A DNA stretch of 53,806 bases from Natrinema salsiterrestre (GTDB taxonomy: Archaea > Halobacteriota > Halobacteria > Halobacteriales > Natrialbaceae), in contig NZ_JAMQOT010000016.1 of assembly GCF_029502005.1 (NCBI RefSeq), positions 1-53,806 on the forward strand, given 5' to 3'. Both the position numbers and the translations under genes were made by a program. This document shows positions 46,601-53,692 of the stretch, piece after piece. How positions within the stretch are numbered: position 1 is the stretch's first letter; each line of letters starts with the position of its first letter. Below the pieces are notes generated by a model. The model saw nothing but the letters and a program-made list of their open reading frames with translations. It made no database searches and had not been told where the DNA came from.

Positions 46601-46647
46601 ACACTGGAATTGACCTGACCAGCGATGGATCAAAGCTCCTTGAATGA
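43624..46647 (+). CDS. VirD4/TraG-like coupling ATPase with long C-terminal extension
   Basis: 1007 aa from ATG 43624. The N-terminal FtsK/HerA-like motor has Walker A AGTTGYGKTT (about 126-135) and Walker B VLCDEFDDIAS (Asp/Glu about 376-377). SVTLASQYPSQFDEDTLKAM and NCDNLLTFSVNDSDDAKLLM are further family motifs. There is no clear N-terminal TM anchor. After a small helical part (TDAEILQNLIYSDANEAANP) come about 450 extra residues. They include a segment with QPDAVA (about 658-663), NIEAETTT (about 673-680) and KVLQNLKRAHEED, reminiscent of PD-(D/E)xK-type folds, then a β-rich region and a wHTH-like end. It would deliver DNA to the apparatus. Confidence 0.85.
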   Translation: MVLDRFFGPGNEASSDDRHEERVARGDEQTEENTISESSTHQQPDLDDGDQYNIVEQNTTRIGGKPVITETVDEGTVAGSFVREMFEAGMYNAPAPLWIGYSEDPQTGFREAPLRFESLFRHTWIAGTTGYGKTTELLNMMVQWAYSGYGFTYFDPKGRDSRELLRMLPKHRLKDVVWIEPGSTTHEKTIGMNFLEVPECETTEELENEIENRVENLKAVFDTSDYWGINMEAITESMARAMMKSEKPFSIIDMYFTLLNAERREDFALDVEDPYIREFCLEIANMEEETIRPLLKRIKSWVENSVIRRIIAHRESTIDFRDIIDNDRIVIVRTPVENTDIKKMVTLGVMRNLWSAIQRRSYEIDTTPDPYFVLCDEFDDIASDNLDIESMLARARSMRLSVTLASQYPSQFDEDTLKAMQNNCDNLLTFSVNDSDDAKLLMKRFRDYTAEDLITTDQFKVWTRLPLSGGRYSEPVLIRTFPPYPPLRGTDDVDDVIEQSLERYGTKPLTDAEILQNLIYSDANEAANPTKILDETMAEALRTVQIREGVRAENGWVDVTAVDEELMARLEKTEPEIDYAYEDLPDVRDTSQLIEVDLQNDEIVARLTDKGEELVRPKTGTVGSAGGTSHDAVLLDAEVSLTECGFSVEILEQDGSEQPDAVATHPDRDVVFNIEAETTTPDRPAKVLQNLKRAHEEDRIPIFVVRPGESETQVASRVENILSKPLHERSDGTEQFYNCDEIVTFGGGATAHGGVTAVRPQTTDANRTVWVRDNGERVLSDGETEFTRVPDDGPTSKDDVPAYYSYDHESGQYTVHQPGETLTYNSKSEFETEWTPIKRPFLPDVDLPDANYSRESYLILIHPTDGSPLLFQQGDTYELSESPDNEELWPDASSAEHSKAVEPSQPAESCSTGEQSVQIEPDSDGIEAFAAMYIREADGVQIPKEELFQAYSRWTDQQDIDGTNASWFGRKLANVVEYEDDRIRDSDNLVTVYTGIDLTSDGSKLLE

Positions 46648-47003
46648 GATTCATATCATAAACATGTCTATATTTAAAGAGAATAAAACATTGGATACCT
46701 CTGCACTAGCACTAGTATTCCGATCTCTGCTCATCAGGCCAGTCACACGCCAATTTCCTGTTTACACCACTATTTGTTCAGGGCAAATTAATTATTCAGG
46801 TCAAAGGTCTGAAAAATGTTCAGGGCAAAACCGCAGGACGGAAGCGATGTTCATGGCAAGTCGAGGGTCAAAACCAACTAGTATAGAAGGGGTAGCCCCC
46901 GTTGGACAGGGTAGCGAACAGCCCACTGGATTTCGGTGTGTTTGTCAGCACCGTGATAGTGGATGCACGATGTCCAACTGGACGCATATTACGAGGTCGA
47001 TCG
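46648..47003. other. Gap between transfer operon and primase-like gene
   Basis: 356 bases without a recognised gene. It begins AT-rich and contains the iteron-like repeats listed next. It is the best candidate in the window for a replication origin or a regulated promoter. Confidence 0.45.
46776..46873 (+). repeat. Iteron-like direct repeats upstream of the primase-like gene
   Basis: GTTCAGGGCAAA (46776-46787), ATTCAGGTCAAA (46794-46805), GTTCAGGGCAAA (46818-46829) and GTTCATGGCAAG (46849-46860), with a weaker GAGGGTCAAAA near 46863. All run in the same direction with 18-31 base spacing, next to AT-rich sequence. They may bind a replication initiator or a regulator. Confidence 0.6.
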
Positions 47004-48266
47004 ATGATGTCTGAGAGTGCGGTCTCGGTATTCCCCGAAGAACTACGTGAGCGCGACCAGTGGGTCTGCTGGAAAGAAGAGCCTCGAGATGGGAAGACGA
47101 CAAAGATACCCGTGACGCCAGGCAGTGGTGCGTTCGCGTCGTCAACGGATCCCGAAACATGGGCGTCGTTCAAGACAGCACTCGAGTACGCTGACACAGG
47201 GAACACCGATGGCATTGGCTTCGTCTTTACCGACGACGATCCCATCGTCGGTGTGGATCTGGATGACTGTCGAGATCCCGCAAGCGACGACGTCGACGGC
47301 ATAGCGCTGGACATCATCGAGCGACTCGATTCCTATACGGAGATCTCTCCCTCGGGTACTGGGTTCCACGTACTCATTGAGGGAGAACTCCCAGATGGGC
47401 GGAACCGCCGTGGCAGTATCGAACTGTACGACACTGCCCGGTTTTTCACCGTGACCGGCGACCGCCTCGAGGACACGCCACCTCGCGTTGCACGCCGGCA
47501 GGACGCACTAGTAGCAATCCATCGTGAGTACGTCCAAGACTCTGACCCACGTTCAGAGCACGAATCTGGGAACCATCGCAATAGGGACGAGACCGAAACG
47601 ACAGGCAGTGCAGCTCATACTGGCGTTGATCTCAAGGATCAGGAGCTGCTCGAGCGAGCGCAGAACGCATCGAACGGTGAGAAGTTCGAACGGTTGTGGC
47701 GTGGTTCGACTGCTGGTTACGAGAGTCAGTCAGAGGCGGACATGGCGCTGTGTTGTTTGCTGGCGTTCTGGACTGGTGGTGACCAGCAGCAGATAGATCG
47801 GCTCTTCCGCCAATCAGGGCTGTTCCGAAACAAGTGGGATGAGGTCCACTACGCAGACGGCTCTACGTATGGCGAGAAGACCATCGAACGAGCGATTGCG
47901 AGTTCCTCCGAGTTCTACGACCCGGACACTCGAGATACGTCAACTGAATCTATTCCAAGAACAAGCAAGTCGTCCACCACTGCTAGCCGTGACGAATTGG
48001 AGCAGAATCAGAATCGTGCGTATCTAGTCGAGAAGAATCGACTGTTGACTGTCCGTGTCGACGAACTTGAGGCCACGCTCGAACAGAAAGATGAGCGTAT
48101 TGATCGCCTCGAGGCAACGATCGAGGATCTCAAAACCGAACTTGCGGAGCGTAACCGAGAGATCAAGCAGACTCGAGAAGGACAAGCCGAGACGATGTCC
48201 GACTGTGACACCGCTTCAGAGACATCCTCTCTGTGGGGACGATTATTTGGAGGTAGTTCCAAGTAA
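47004..48266 (+). CDS. Primase/polymerase-like protein (NrS-1 polymerase type) with coiled-coil tail
   Basis: 420 aa from ATG 47004 (ATG 47007 also; the frame opens at 46902 with TTG). The N-terminal archaeo-eukaryotic primase-like domain has ELRERDQWVCWKEEPRDGKT, GFVFTDDDPIVGVDLDDCRD with the acidic catalytic pair, SYTEISPSGTGFHVLIEG, and SIELYDTARFFTVTG. A helical-bundle part (SEADMALCCLLAFWTGGDQQ, QIDRLFRQSGLFRNKWDEVH) follows, as in NrS-1-type replication proteins. A heptad coiled coil (VDELEATLEQKDERIDRLEA) and LWGRLFGGSSK end it. No helicase motor is visible. Likely a replication initiator or primase of the element. Confidence 0.75.
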   Translation: MMSESAVSVFPEELRERDQWVCWKEEPRDGKTTKIPVTPGSGAFASSTDPETWASFKTALEYADTGNTDGIGFVFTDDDPIVGVDLDDCRDPASDDVDGIALDIIERLDSYTEISPSGTGFHVLIEGELPDGRNRRGSIELYDTARFFTVTGDRLEDTPPRVARRQDALVAIHREYVQDSDPRSEHESGNHRNRDETETTGSAAHTGVDLKDQELLERAQNASNGEKFERLWRGSTAGYESQSEADMALCCLLAFWTGGDQQQIDRLFRQSGLFRNKWDEVHYADGSTYGEKTIERAIASSSEFYDPDTRDTSTESIPRTSKSSTTASRDELEQNQNRAYLVEKNRLLTVRVDELEATLEQKDERIDRLEATIEDLKTELAERNREIKQTREGQAETMSDCDTASETSSLWGRLFGGSSK

Positions 48267-48367
48267 CTCGTTGAGAAAAGGGTTTCTTCAACTTAGAGCG
48301 ACTGATAATAGAGGCACCCAATTCGGTAAGTAAGTCTGCGAACTGAATGACAACAGTTTAAGTCCAG

Positions 48368-50164
48368 TTAGTCATCAGAATCCGTCCCTACTCTGAGGGG
48401 ACGCATCATGTCGTGATCCTCGTGTTCAATCATGTGACAATGCCACATGTATTCGCCAGTCTGGTCGTTGAACAACCCTTTGTACTCTCCAAAGTGTGCA
48501 ATCACGTGAACCACCTCACCAGGATCAACAGTCACTACGTCTTTCCAGCCCAATTCGAAGGGTCTTGGTGACTGGAATGTGTCCGTATCGATGGTCTCCG
48601 CGGTCGCGTCGTAGTCGGCCAGCGACTGTCGGCCCAATACCTGAAAGTGGATAAGGTGGATATGTATTGGGTGCGACATCCCGGTGTTATTAGCGATACT
48701 CCAGATCTCGGTATCACCGAGCATTGGATTTTCGGTGACGGGATCAGTCAGTTTGTACCCTCGTATTTGATCCTGTGTCCCGAGTAGGTGGAGCCTCCGT
48801 CCATAGTCATCGGTTCGCGTAGAGAGCCAGAGCTTTCTGTGTCTGTCAACCGTGTCAGCAGGGAGTTTCGGAACTGTCGTTAGTTCGTTCGGGACCTGGC
48901 TTGAATCTTGAACATTTCCTGCGTCGTCAACGTCGATGAGCATAACCTCCGGAAGTGGCTTCGTCTCCTCGCTTCTCTCTAGCGTGCCTCGGTACAGTGA
49001 TGGTGCATTGTTGTGGAGGAGCAGCGTTTGGCCAGCGTAGTCGGAAAAGTCAACGACGACATCGGCACGTTGACTCGATCCAAGTTCGAGGCGATCAGTG
49101 ATCTCGACCGGTTCTGAGAGGAGACCACCATCGTTCCCGATCTGGATGAATGAGGGACCATCGGCAGCGGTCTCGCCGGAGGTTTCGTCGTACTCAAGGA
49201 GTGTAAGATTGTAGTATCGACTATTTGCCCCGTTGAGAAGCCGCAACCGGTATCTTCTAGGTTCGACAGGCAGTCGAGGCCAGGCTTTCCCGTTAACGAT
49301 TGACGTATCTCCGTAGAACTGTGGAACGATGCTTGGCTCCGGTTGTGGATCATCTCCACGTATCTGATCATCCGAGACGGCTGTCGGATAGAACAACGAT
49401 CCGTCATCATTGAAGCTTCGATCCTGAAGAACGAGTGGGATCTCGTACTCGCCCTCTGGTAGCCCGAGTTCCTGTTCGTGTTCGTTTCGAAGGAGATAGA
49501 AGCCCGCCAGACCGGCATACACGTTTAGTCGTGTGATGCCGAGAGAGTGGTCGTGGTACCACAGAGTCGTTGGAGGCTGATCGTTCACATAGTAATAGTC
49601 ATTTTTCTCGAATTTCGGTCCCGTCTCCTGAAAGTCCCGAGTGAACCACGCCTGAGCATGACCATCGCTCTCGGATTCGACGTTCCCACCATGAAGGTGC
49701 GTTACGACGCGTACGCCTAGCGTATCGTACGGTATAAGATCGCTATGGATCGTCGTATCTTCGGGTAAGAGGTGATCGTCTGGTAATTCGTTTTGCCACC
49801 GCACATAGATTGGTTCGCCCTGTTGGGCTTCGATAGTCGGCCCTGGATACTGGCCGTCGTATCCCCAGACTGTCGTCAAGGGAAGATCGTTGTGGAGTTT
49901 CTGTTCAACCTCACGCATCCCAATTTCGTAATAAGGTTGTCCGTTTTTCGTCCCAGTTGGCTCTATAACTCCTGGGCGTGGAACTTGGTCGACCCATTTT
50001 TCGAGGTCTGGCGACGAATGCTCTGATACAGTAGTTGGTATTGGTTCCTCCGTTGAGCTCGGTGCTGAACAGCCTGCAATAGCCGAGATACTTGTCGCAC
50101 TGGTTGCCAAGAGAAGTTTACGGCGTGAGACACCTGTTCCAAGCACCTCGCTACGCTCGTTCAT
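48368..50164 (-). CDS. Multicopper oxidase, Tat lipoprotein (laccase/CotA-like)
   Basis: Oxidises phenols, metal ions or bilins with O2 reduced to water, on the cell surface. 598 aa, Tat signal (VSRRKLLLATSATS) and lipobox IAGC. Copper motifs are complete: HLHGG (about 156), WYHDHSLGITRLN (about 202), HPIHIHLIHFQVLG, and WHCHMIEHEDHDMM (Cys about 576) giving the type 1 and trinuclear sites. Three cupredoxin domains are recognisable, and the architecture resembles CotA and the haloarchaeal laccase LccA. The gene converges with the primase-like gene. With the blue copper and Sco genes it adds to the copper theme of the window. Confidence 0.92.
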   Translation of the reverse strand: MNERSEVLGTGVSRRKLLLATSATSISAIAGCSAPSSTEEPIPTTVSEHSSPDLEKWVDQVPRPGVIEPTGTKNGQPYYEIGMREVEQKLHNDLPLTTVWGYDGQYPGPTIEAQQGEPIYVRWQNELPDDHLLPEDTTIHSDLIPYDTLGVRVVTHLHGGNVESESDGHAQAWFTRDFQETGPKFEKNDYYYVNDQPPTTLWYHDHSLGITRLNVYAGLAGFYLLRNEHEQELGLPEGEYEIPLVLQDRSFNDDGSLFYPTAVSDDQIRGDDPQPEPSIVPQFYGDTSIVNGKAWPRLPVEPRRYRLRLLNGANSRYYNLTLLEYDETSGETAADGPSFIQIGNDGGLLSEPVEITDRLELGSSQRADVVVDFSDYAGQTLLLHNNAPSLYRGTLERSEETKPLPEVMLIDVDDAGNVQDSSQVPNELTTVPKLPADTVDRHRKLWLSTRTDDYGRRLHLLGTQDQIRGYKLTDPVTENPMLGDTEIWSIANNTGMSHPIHIHLIHFQVLGRQSLADYDATAETIDTDTFQSPRPFELGWKDVVTVDPGEVVHVIAHFGEYKGLFNDQTGEYMWHCHMIEHEDHDMMRPLRVGTDSDD

Positions 50165-50511
50165 AATACATATTAGCGTATAAACCTCTCATGGATAGTG
50201 GTGAGGGCCGTTCCTGTCGGATGGGAATCGAGAGAACATGCTTGTCACTACTACCACCTACTGTATTTCATAAGATGGGGAAGTTGGCTGGAGAATTATT
50301 GGTATAAGAAATGGGCGAGTTCTAAATCCACAACGGCAGGTGAAACTACTGACCTAGGCGATATGTATTTCACCTGTATTTGTCACGGTATTTGAACCAT
50401 CGAGTTCCCCGGAATGTTGACGCTCTATAATCGCTTTAAACGCGAAACCTAAGAGATGTCGCCTGTCTCATGGAACTGGTCGGGGTAGGACGTCTCCAGG
50501 AAGTATACATC
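50165..50511. other. Intergenic stretch upstream of the broken regulator
   Basis: 347 bases without a gene that can be supported. HVO_A0114-type regulators are sometimes preceded by a TumE-like toxin gene, but no such frame was recognised here. Confidence 0.35.
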
Positions 50512-50916
50512 ATGCCCACGTTCAAAGTTACCGTCGGTGAACGTAATCGTCTCAATCAGCGCACGCATAGCCACATCAAGGCTGCCCAAGCGGGTAAAGA
50601 CCTTGACGATGCCCAGCCAGTGTTGAACTTCGGATCGTATGCAGAACTTAGTCGCCTGCTTAGCCCGAAAAACCTATAACTGTTGGTGACAGTCTCCAAA
50701 CACGAGCCCGAGAGCATCCGCGAAGCCGCTGACCTGGTGGAGCGAGACTACAAGCAGGTCCATCGGAACCTTTCCGAGCTCGAAGACATTGGCATCATTG
50801 AGTTGAAAAACGACAGACCTGGTCAGGCAAAGAAACCGAAACTGGCCTATGACAGTCTTGAAATTGACATCTTGTTTGCAGAATCGAATGGGAGTATCGG
50901 TTCAGCAGCACCCTGA
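50512..50916 (+). pseudogene. HVO_A0114-family DNA-binding protein with one in-frame stop
   Basis: The frame from ATG 50512 reads MPTFKVTVGERNRLNQRTHS, DDAQPVLNFGSYAELSRLLS PKNL, then TAA at 50677-50679. It continues in the same frame: LLVTVSKHEPESIREAADLV, ERDYKQVHRNLSELEDIGII, ending GSIGSAAP at 50916. The family normally has Glu at the stop position (NLELL), so a single G-to-T change explains it. The HTH lies after the stop. Without readthrough or re-initiation the regulator is inactive. A partner toxin gene was not recognised. Confidence 0.75.
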
Positions 50917-51129
50917 AAGATCCTGTTCTTGGATATCCGAAAACCGAAGCCCTCACTCTCTGTTCTCGCTACACGTGGTCGACGAGTTACTCTGGCGCAC
51001 CGATGTACTTTGCCAGCAGTATCTATGAGATGAATCCCCTGTTCGTTCGAAACAATTGAAGCGGTAGCGCAGAGTCACTCGATCCCACTTTGATCTCTTC
51101 GGGGGTGTGCGAATGATGCGCTGATACGC

Positions 51130-51702
51130 TCACTTGTGGTTCTCTTTTCGCCAAAGAAACGCGATGCCAGGTGAGCCATCAATTACCCAGAGCGAGAATA
51201 CCAGTAGATACGGTACTGTGTAAATAGCGAGAAAGAGAAAATGTTCGGTAGTCAGCATCTCGTTGAAGAATGTACTGAAGATTCTCTCGATTTGCCCAAA
51301 CAATGTTGGTTCGCCTCGGTATGGCGGAAGCGTAACGATTGGCCAAAGAAGCCGATCGCCCGGCGAAACACCACGTTTTGGAACGGCGAGCATCGCATCA
51401 CCAACGAGATGCGACCAGTATGCCAGGACAAATGCGATACCGATATCTCGGCTTCTGAAAGCTGTTACACCGAGAATAAGTAGCCCAACGGGGACAGCAA
51501 CGAGTATGGAGTGAGCGATAGAATAGCCTTGTGGAAAGAGATGGAGTCCCCATGAGAGCGTTTTATCTACGACATCCGGCAACTGAGTGCCGACTACTAT
51601 TGCGAGAACGACTCCAAATCCAGCTGGTGGCTTACGTGTCACAAAACGATGACCAAGTGAATACAGAACATAGCCGAAGGCGAGATGCCCCCATGGCATC
51701 AT
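51130..51702 (-). CDS. YdjM-like membrane-bound metal-dependent hydrolase (DUF457 type)
   Basis: 190 aa, four to five TM helices. Conserved His/Asp motifs: PWGHLAFGYVLYSLGHRF, GTQLPDVVDKTLSWGLHLFP, GYSIAHSILVAVP and VLAYWSHLVGDAMLA. These form the metal site of the LexA-binding inner-membrane hydrolase family (YdjM). Biological substrate unknown. No operon partners; a 200-base gap precedes it. Confidence 0.8.
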   Translation of the reverse strand: MMPWGHLAFGYVLYSLGHRFVTRKPPAGFGVVLAIVVGTQLPDVVDKTLSWGLHLFPQGYSIAHSILVAVPVGLLILGVTAFRSRDIGIAFVLAYWSHLVGDAMLAVPKRGVSPGDRLLWPIVTLPPYRGEPTLFGQIERIFSTFFNEMLTTEHFLFLAIYTVPYLLVFSLWVIDGSPGIAFLWRKENHK

Positions 51703-51835
51703 AATCGCATCACCAATCGAGGAGCACGGTAATGCAGAAATCGAGTAGCGGTAGAGATGACTGTAGAACCACTATCGTCTGATGATCTCATTGTTAACGG
51801 GTAGTAACTCGATCCTTAAAAGCACGCAATATCGA

Positions 51836-52195
51836 TATACATATCTACGACGGGAAGCCGTTCTGCGACGAACTCTGTGCCGATGGCATCCGCCCGTTGA
51901 TCAAGCATCGGATCTATTCCCCGCTGGATAAAGCGCACAACGCCCGGCTGAATCGTCGCTGGTACAAACCGCCAGTGATGGTTGAACCGTTTTTTCAAGC
52001 ATCAAGCGCACGCACGGCAGAGCCGAGCGTGCGCGAAGCTGGTACCTCGAATTCCGGGAGCCGGTGCTGAAATCTGCTGTCTACAATCTTCGTCGGACGG
52101 TTAGATATCCGTAGAAGTGACCGTCGTCTCTCGGTTTCTGACTAGTGGCTGAGTTAGTGAGTACGCCGAAATCGAGCTTCGTCTAGCGATCCTAC
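51836..52195 (+). pseudogene. IS5-type transposase, C-terminal relic
   Basis: The plus strand holds IRPLIKHRIYSPLDKAHNAR and then frameshifted pieces. Its DNA from about 51997 to 52105 closely parallels the end of the intact transposase at 4521-5348 (minus), including the region coding for the R-S-W-Y-R-E-F motif. The end near 52173 (CGTCTAGCGATC) resembles the IS terminal repeat. Only the last third remains. Confidence 0.65.
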
Positions 52196-52401
52196 GAAGC
52201 AGATCGCTGATGTCGCAGGAACCTCGCCGAATATTCTTCGCAGCCGTCGAGACGAACTACTCTGGATCGAAGTCTGTATTTCTAGCAGATAACCAGTGAG
52301 GGAAACGCGATGAGATCTACTCAAACGCTGACTTGAGTTCGTTTTTTCTCCCCCTGAGGGGTGAGGGCGTTCTCCGAAGTGAGCGTCCATCGTCGAGAAC
52401 A

Positions 52402-53340
52402 ATGACTACGAGCGACTGTAGACCGGTGTCCTTCGATGATTCGGACACCAGACGTGACGAGATGCACAGTACAATGGAAACCTGGGTCGACGACCTCGTC
52501 GACGAGGTTGATGACGCAGTCTCGAGTAAGCAGTTCCAGGAGTGGCTCGATGTCCAGAGTCACTTCCACGACTACTCCTACCGAAATAAGCTGCTGATCA
52601 CTCGTCAGTGTCCGAACGCGACTCGCGTTTCCGGCTATCGAACCTGGCAAAACGAGTTCGATCGGCATGTGAAAGAAGGCGAGAGTGCAATCTGGATCTG
52701 GGCACCGATCATCGCAAAGCAGTGCCCCGAGTGCGAAAACTCGCCGTCGTACCACGATCGAAGCGACTGTGAGTACGACGAGACGTCACCAGAAGAGTGG
52801 TCGAAAGGACTCATCGGCTTTCGGCCAGCGCCAGTCTTCGACATTTCTCAGACAGAGGGAGAGCCACTGCCCGAACTCGAGACCGAGGCGACCGGGGAGG
52901 CCGACGAGCTGGTGCCAGCGCTCCTCGAAGGGGCTTCGATGCTTGAAGTGGGAGTCGAGGTCGTTTCTCCAGCGGAGTGGCCTCACGGCGATGCCAGAGG
53001 TGTGTGTCAGTACCGTTCTCCTGCGGAGCGACCACTAATCGAGGTCTGCGATCGTGAGAACAGCGCCGACCTTGCCGTAACGACCGTCCACGAGTACGCT
53101 CACGCACTCTTGCACGGTGATGTCGATGACGAGACCGAACGCTCGAAACGCGAACTCGAGGCGGAAGCCGTCGGCTACATCGTCGGTCGGTATTTCGGGC
53201 TGGACACGAGTGGGTCGGCGTTCTACCTCGCTGCATGGGAGTGCGAAGAGTCGGAGGCCATCCTCGATCGACTCGAGCGGATCAGTTCGACCGCTGCGGA
53301 GATTATCGATGTCGTTGACGAGGTGATCACAGTTGAGTGA
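52402..53340 (+). CDS. ArdC-like antirestriction/ImmA-IrrE-type metalloprotease
   Basis: 312 aa from ATG 52402 (the frame is open from 52333). The N-terminal ssDNA-binding ArdC-like domain includes WVDDLVDEVDDAVSSKQFQE, HFHDYSYRNKLLITRQCPNA, and VSGYRTWQNEFDR. A Cys-rich stretch (QCPECENSPSYHDRSDCEYD) may bind zinc. The C-terminal protease domain has VHEYAHALLHG, HExxH at about 230-234, and the third ligand region ERSKRELEAEAVGYIVGRYF. ArdC proteins protect incoming DNA during conjugation, so its place on a transfer element fits. A decayed copy lies at 25529. The next ORF overlaps its end. Confidence 0.85.
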   Translation: MTTSDCRPVSFDDSDTRRDEMHSTMETWVDDLVDEVDDAVSSKQFQEWLDVQSHFHDYSYRNKLLITRQCPNATRVSGYRTWQNEFDRHVKEGESAIWIWAPIIAKQCPECENSPSYHDRSDCEYDETSPEEWSKGLIGFRPAPVFDISQTEGEPLPELETEATGEADELVPALLEGASMLEVGVEVVSPAEWPHGDARGVCQYRSPAERPLIEVCDRENSADLAVTTVHEYAHALLHGDVDDETERSKRELEAEAVGYIVGRYFGLDTSGSAFYLAAWECEESEAILDRLERISSTAAEIIDVVDEVITVE

Positions 53341-53545
53341 TCGACACCTCCTCTTCGAAATCGTCGACGCGCTCGAAACGGAGGGGCTCGGGTGTAACGA
53401 GTACCAACTGCAACGAGTGATCGATGTTGAAGCACTCAAGCACCTCGTGGACTCGGCGAACGATGATCTCGAGGTTAGATTCTCGATCGGAGAGTTTCGT
53501 GTCCTCGTCACGCAGTCCGGTGTACGGATCCTCACGAATCCATAG
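53333..53545 (+). CDS. Small protein after ArdC, possibly HalOD1-like
   Basis: 70 aa from TTG 53333, overlapping the ArdC stop by eight bases: SDRHLLFEIVDALETEGLGC, then DVEALKHLVDSANDDLEVRF and VLVTQSGVRILTNP. The pattern LLxxIVxALExxG and DLEVRFxxxxxxVxVxxxGV resembles the haloarchaeal HalOD1 output domain. The overlap suggests co-translation. Function unknown. Confidence 0.6.
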   Translation: MSDRHLLFEIVDALETEGLGCNEYQLQRVIDVEALKHLVDSANDDLEVRFSIGEFRVLVTQSGVRILTNP

Positions 53546-53548
53546 ATT

Positions 53549-53575
53549 GGCTTTGTTGGAATCCTTAACTTTGAT
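53549..53575. repeat. IS6-like end relic
   Basis: GGCTTTGTTGGAATCCTTAA resembles the terminal sequence of haloarchaeal IS6-type elements. Related strings occur at 10380 and, weaker, at 3995. No element body is attached. Confidence 0.3.
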
Positions 53576-53692
53576 AGTTTCTACACCACCAATCGCTCAG
53601 TACAGATAGTTCACTGAACGGTTGTTTATTCCGGCCCCTGTTTTACGCCGTAGGTTGGTCTAACAGTGAGTGATGGTAGCATCTGTATTCGG

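Noticed and set aside
34305-46647. A classical relaxase or oriT within the transfer operon
   Set aside because: No HUH His cluster or MOB-type motif was seen in any frame, and no convincing nick-site palindrome was found by eye.
50198-50395. 65-codon plus frame rich in Trp, Tyr and His
   Set aside because: Composition unlike any haloarchaeal protein, and no start signal.
50881-51060. Open frame of about 58 codons (ending FVRNN) after the broken regulator
   Set aside because: No start codon of its own, it overlaps the end of the regulator, and composition is not clearly haloarchaeal protein-like.
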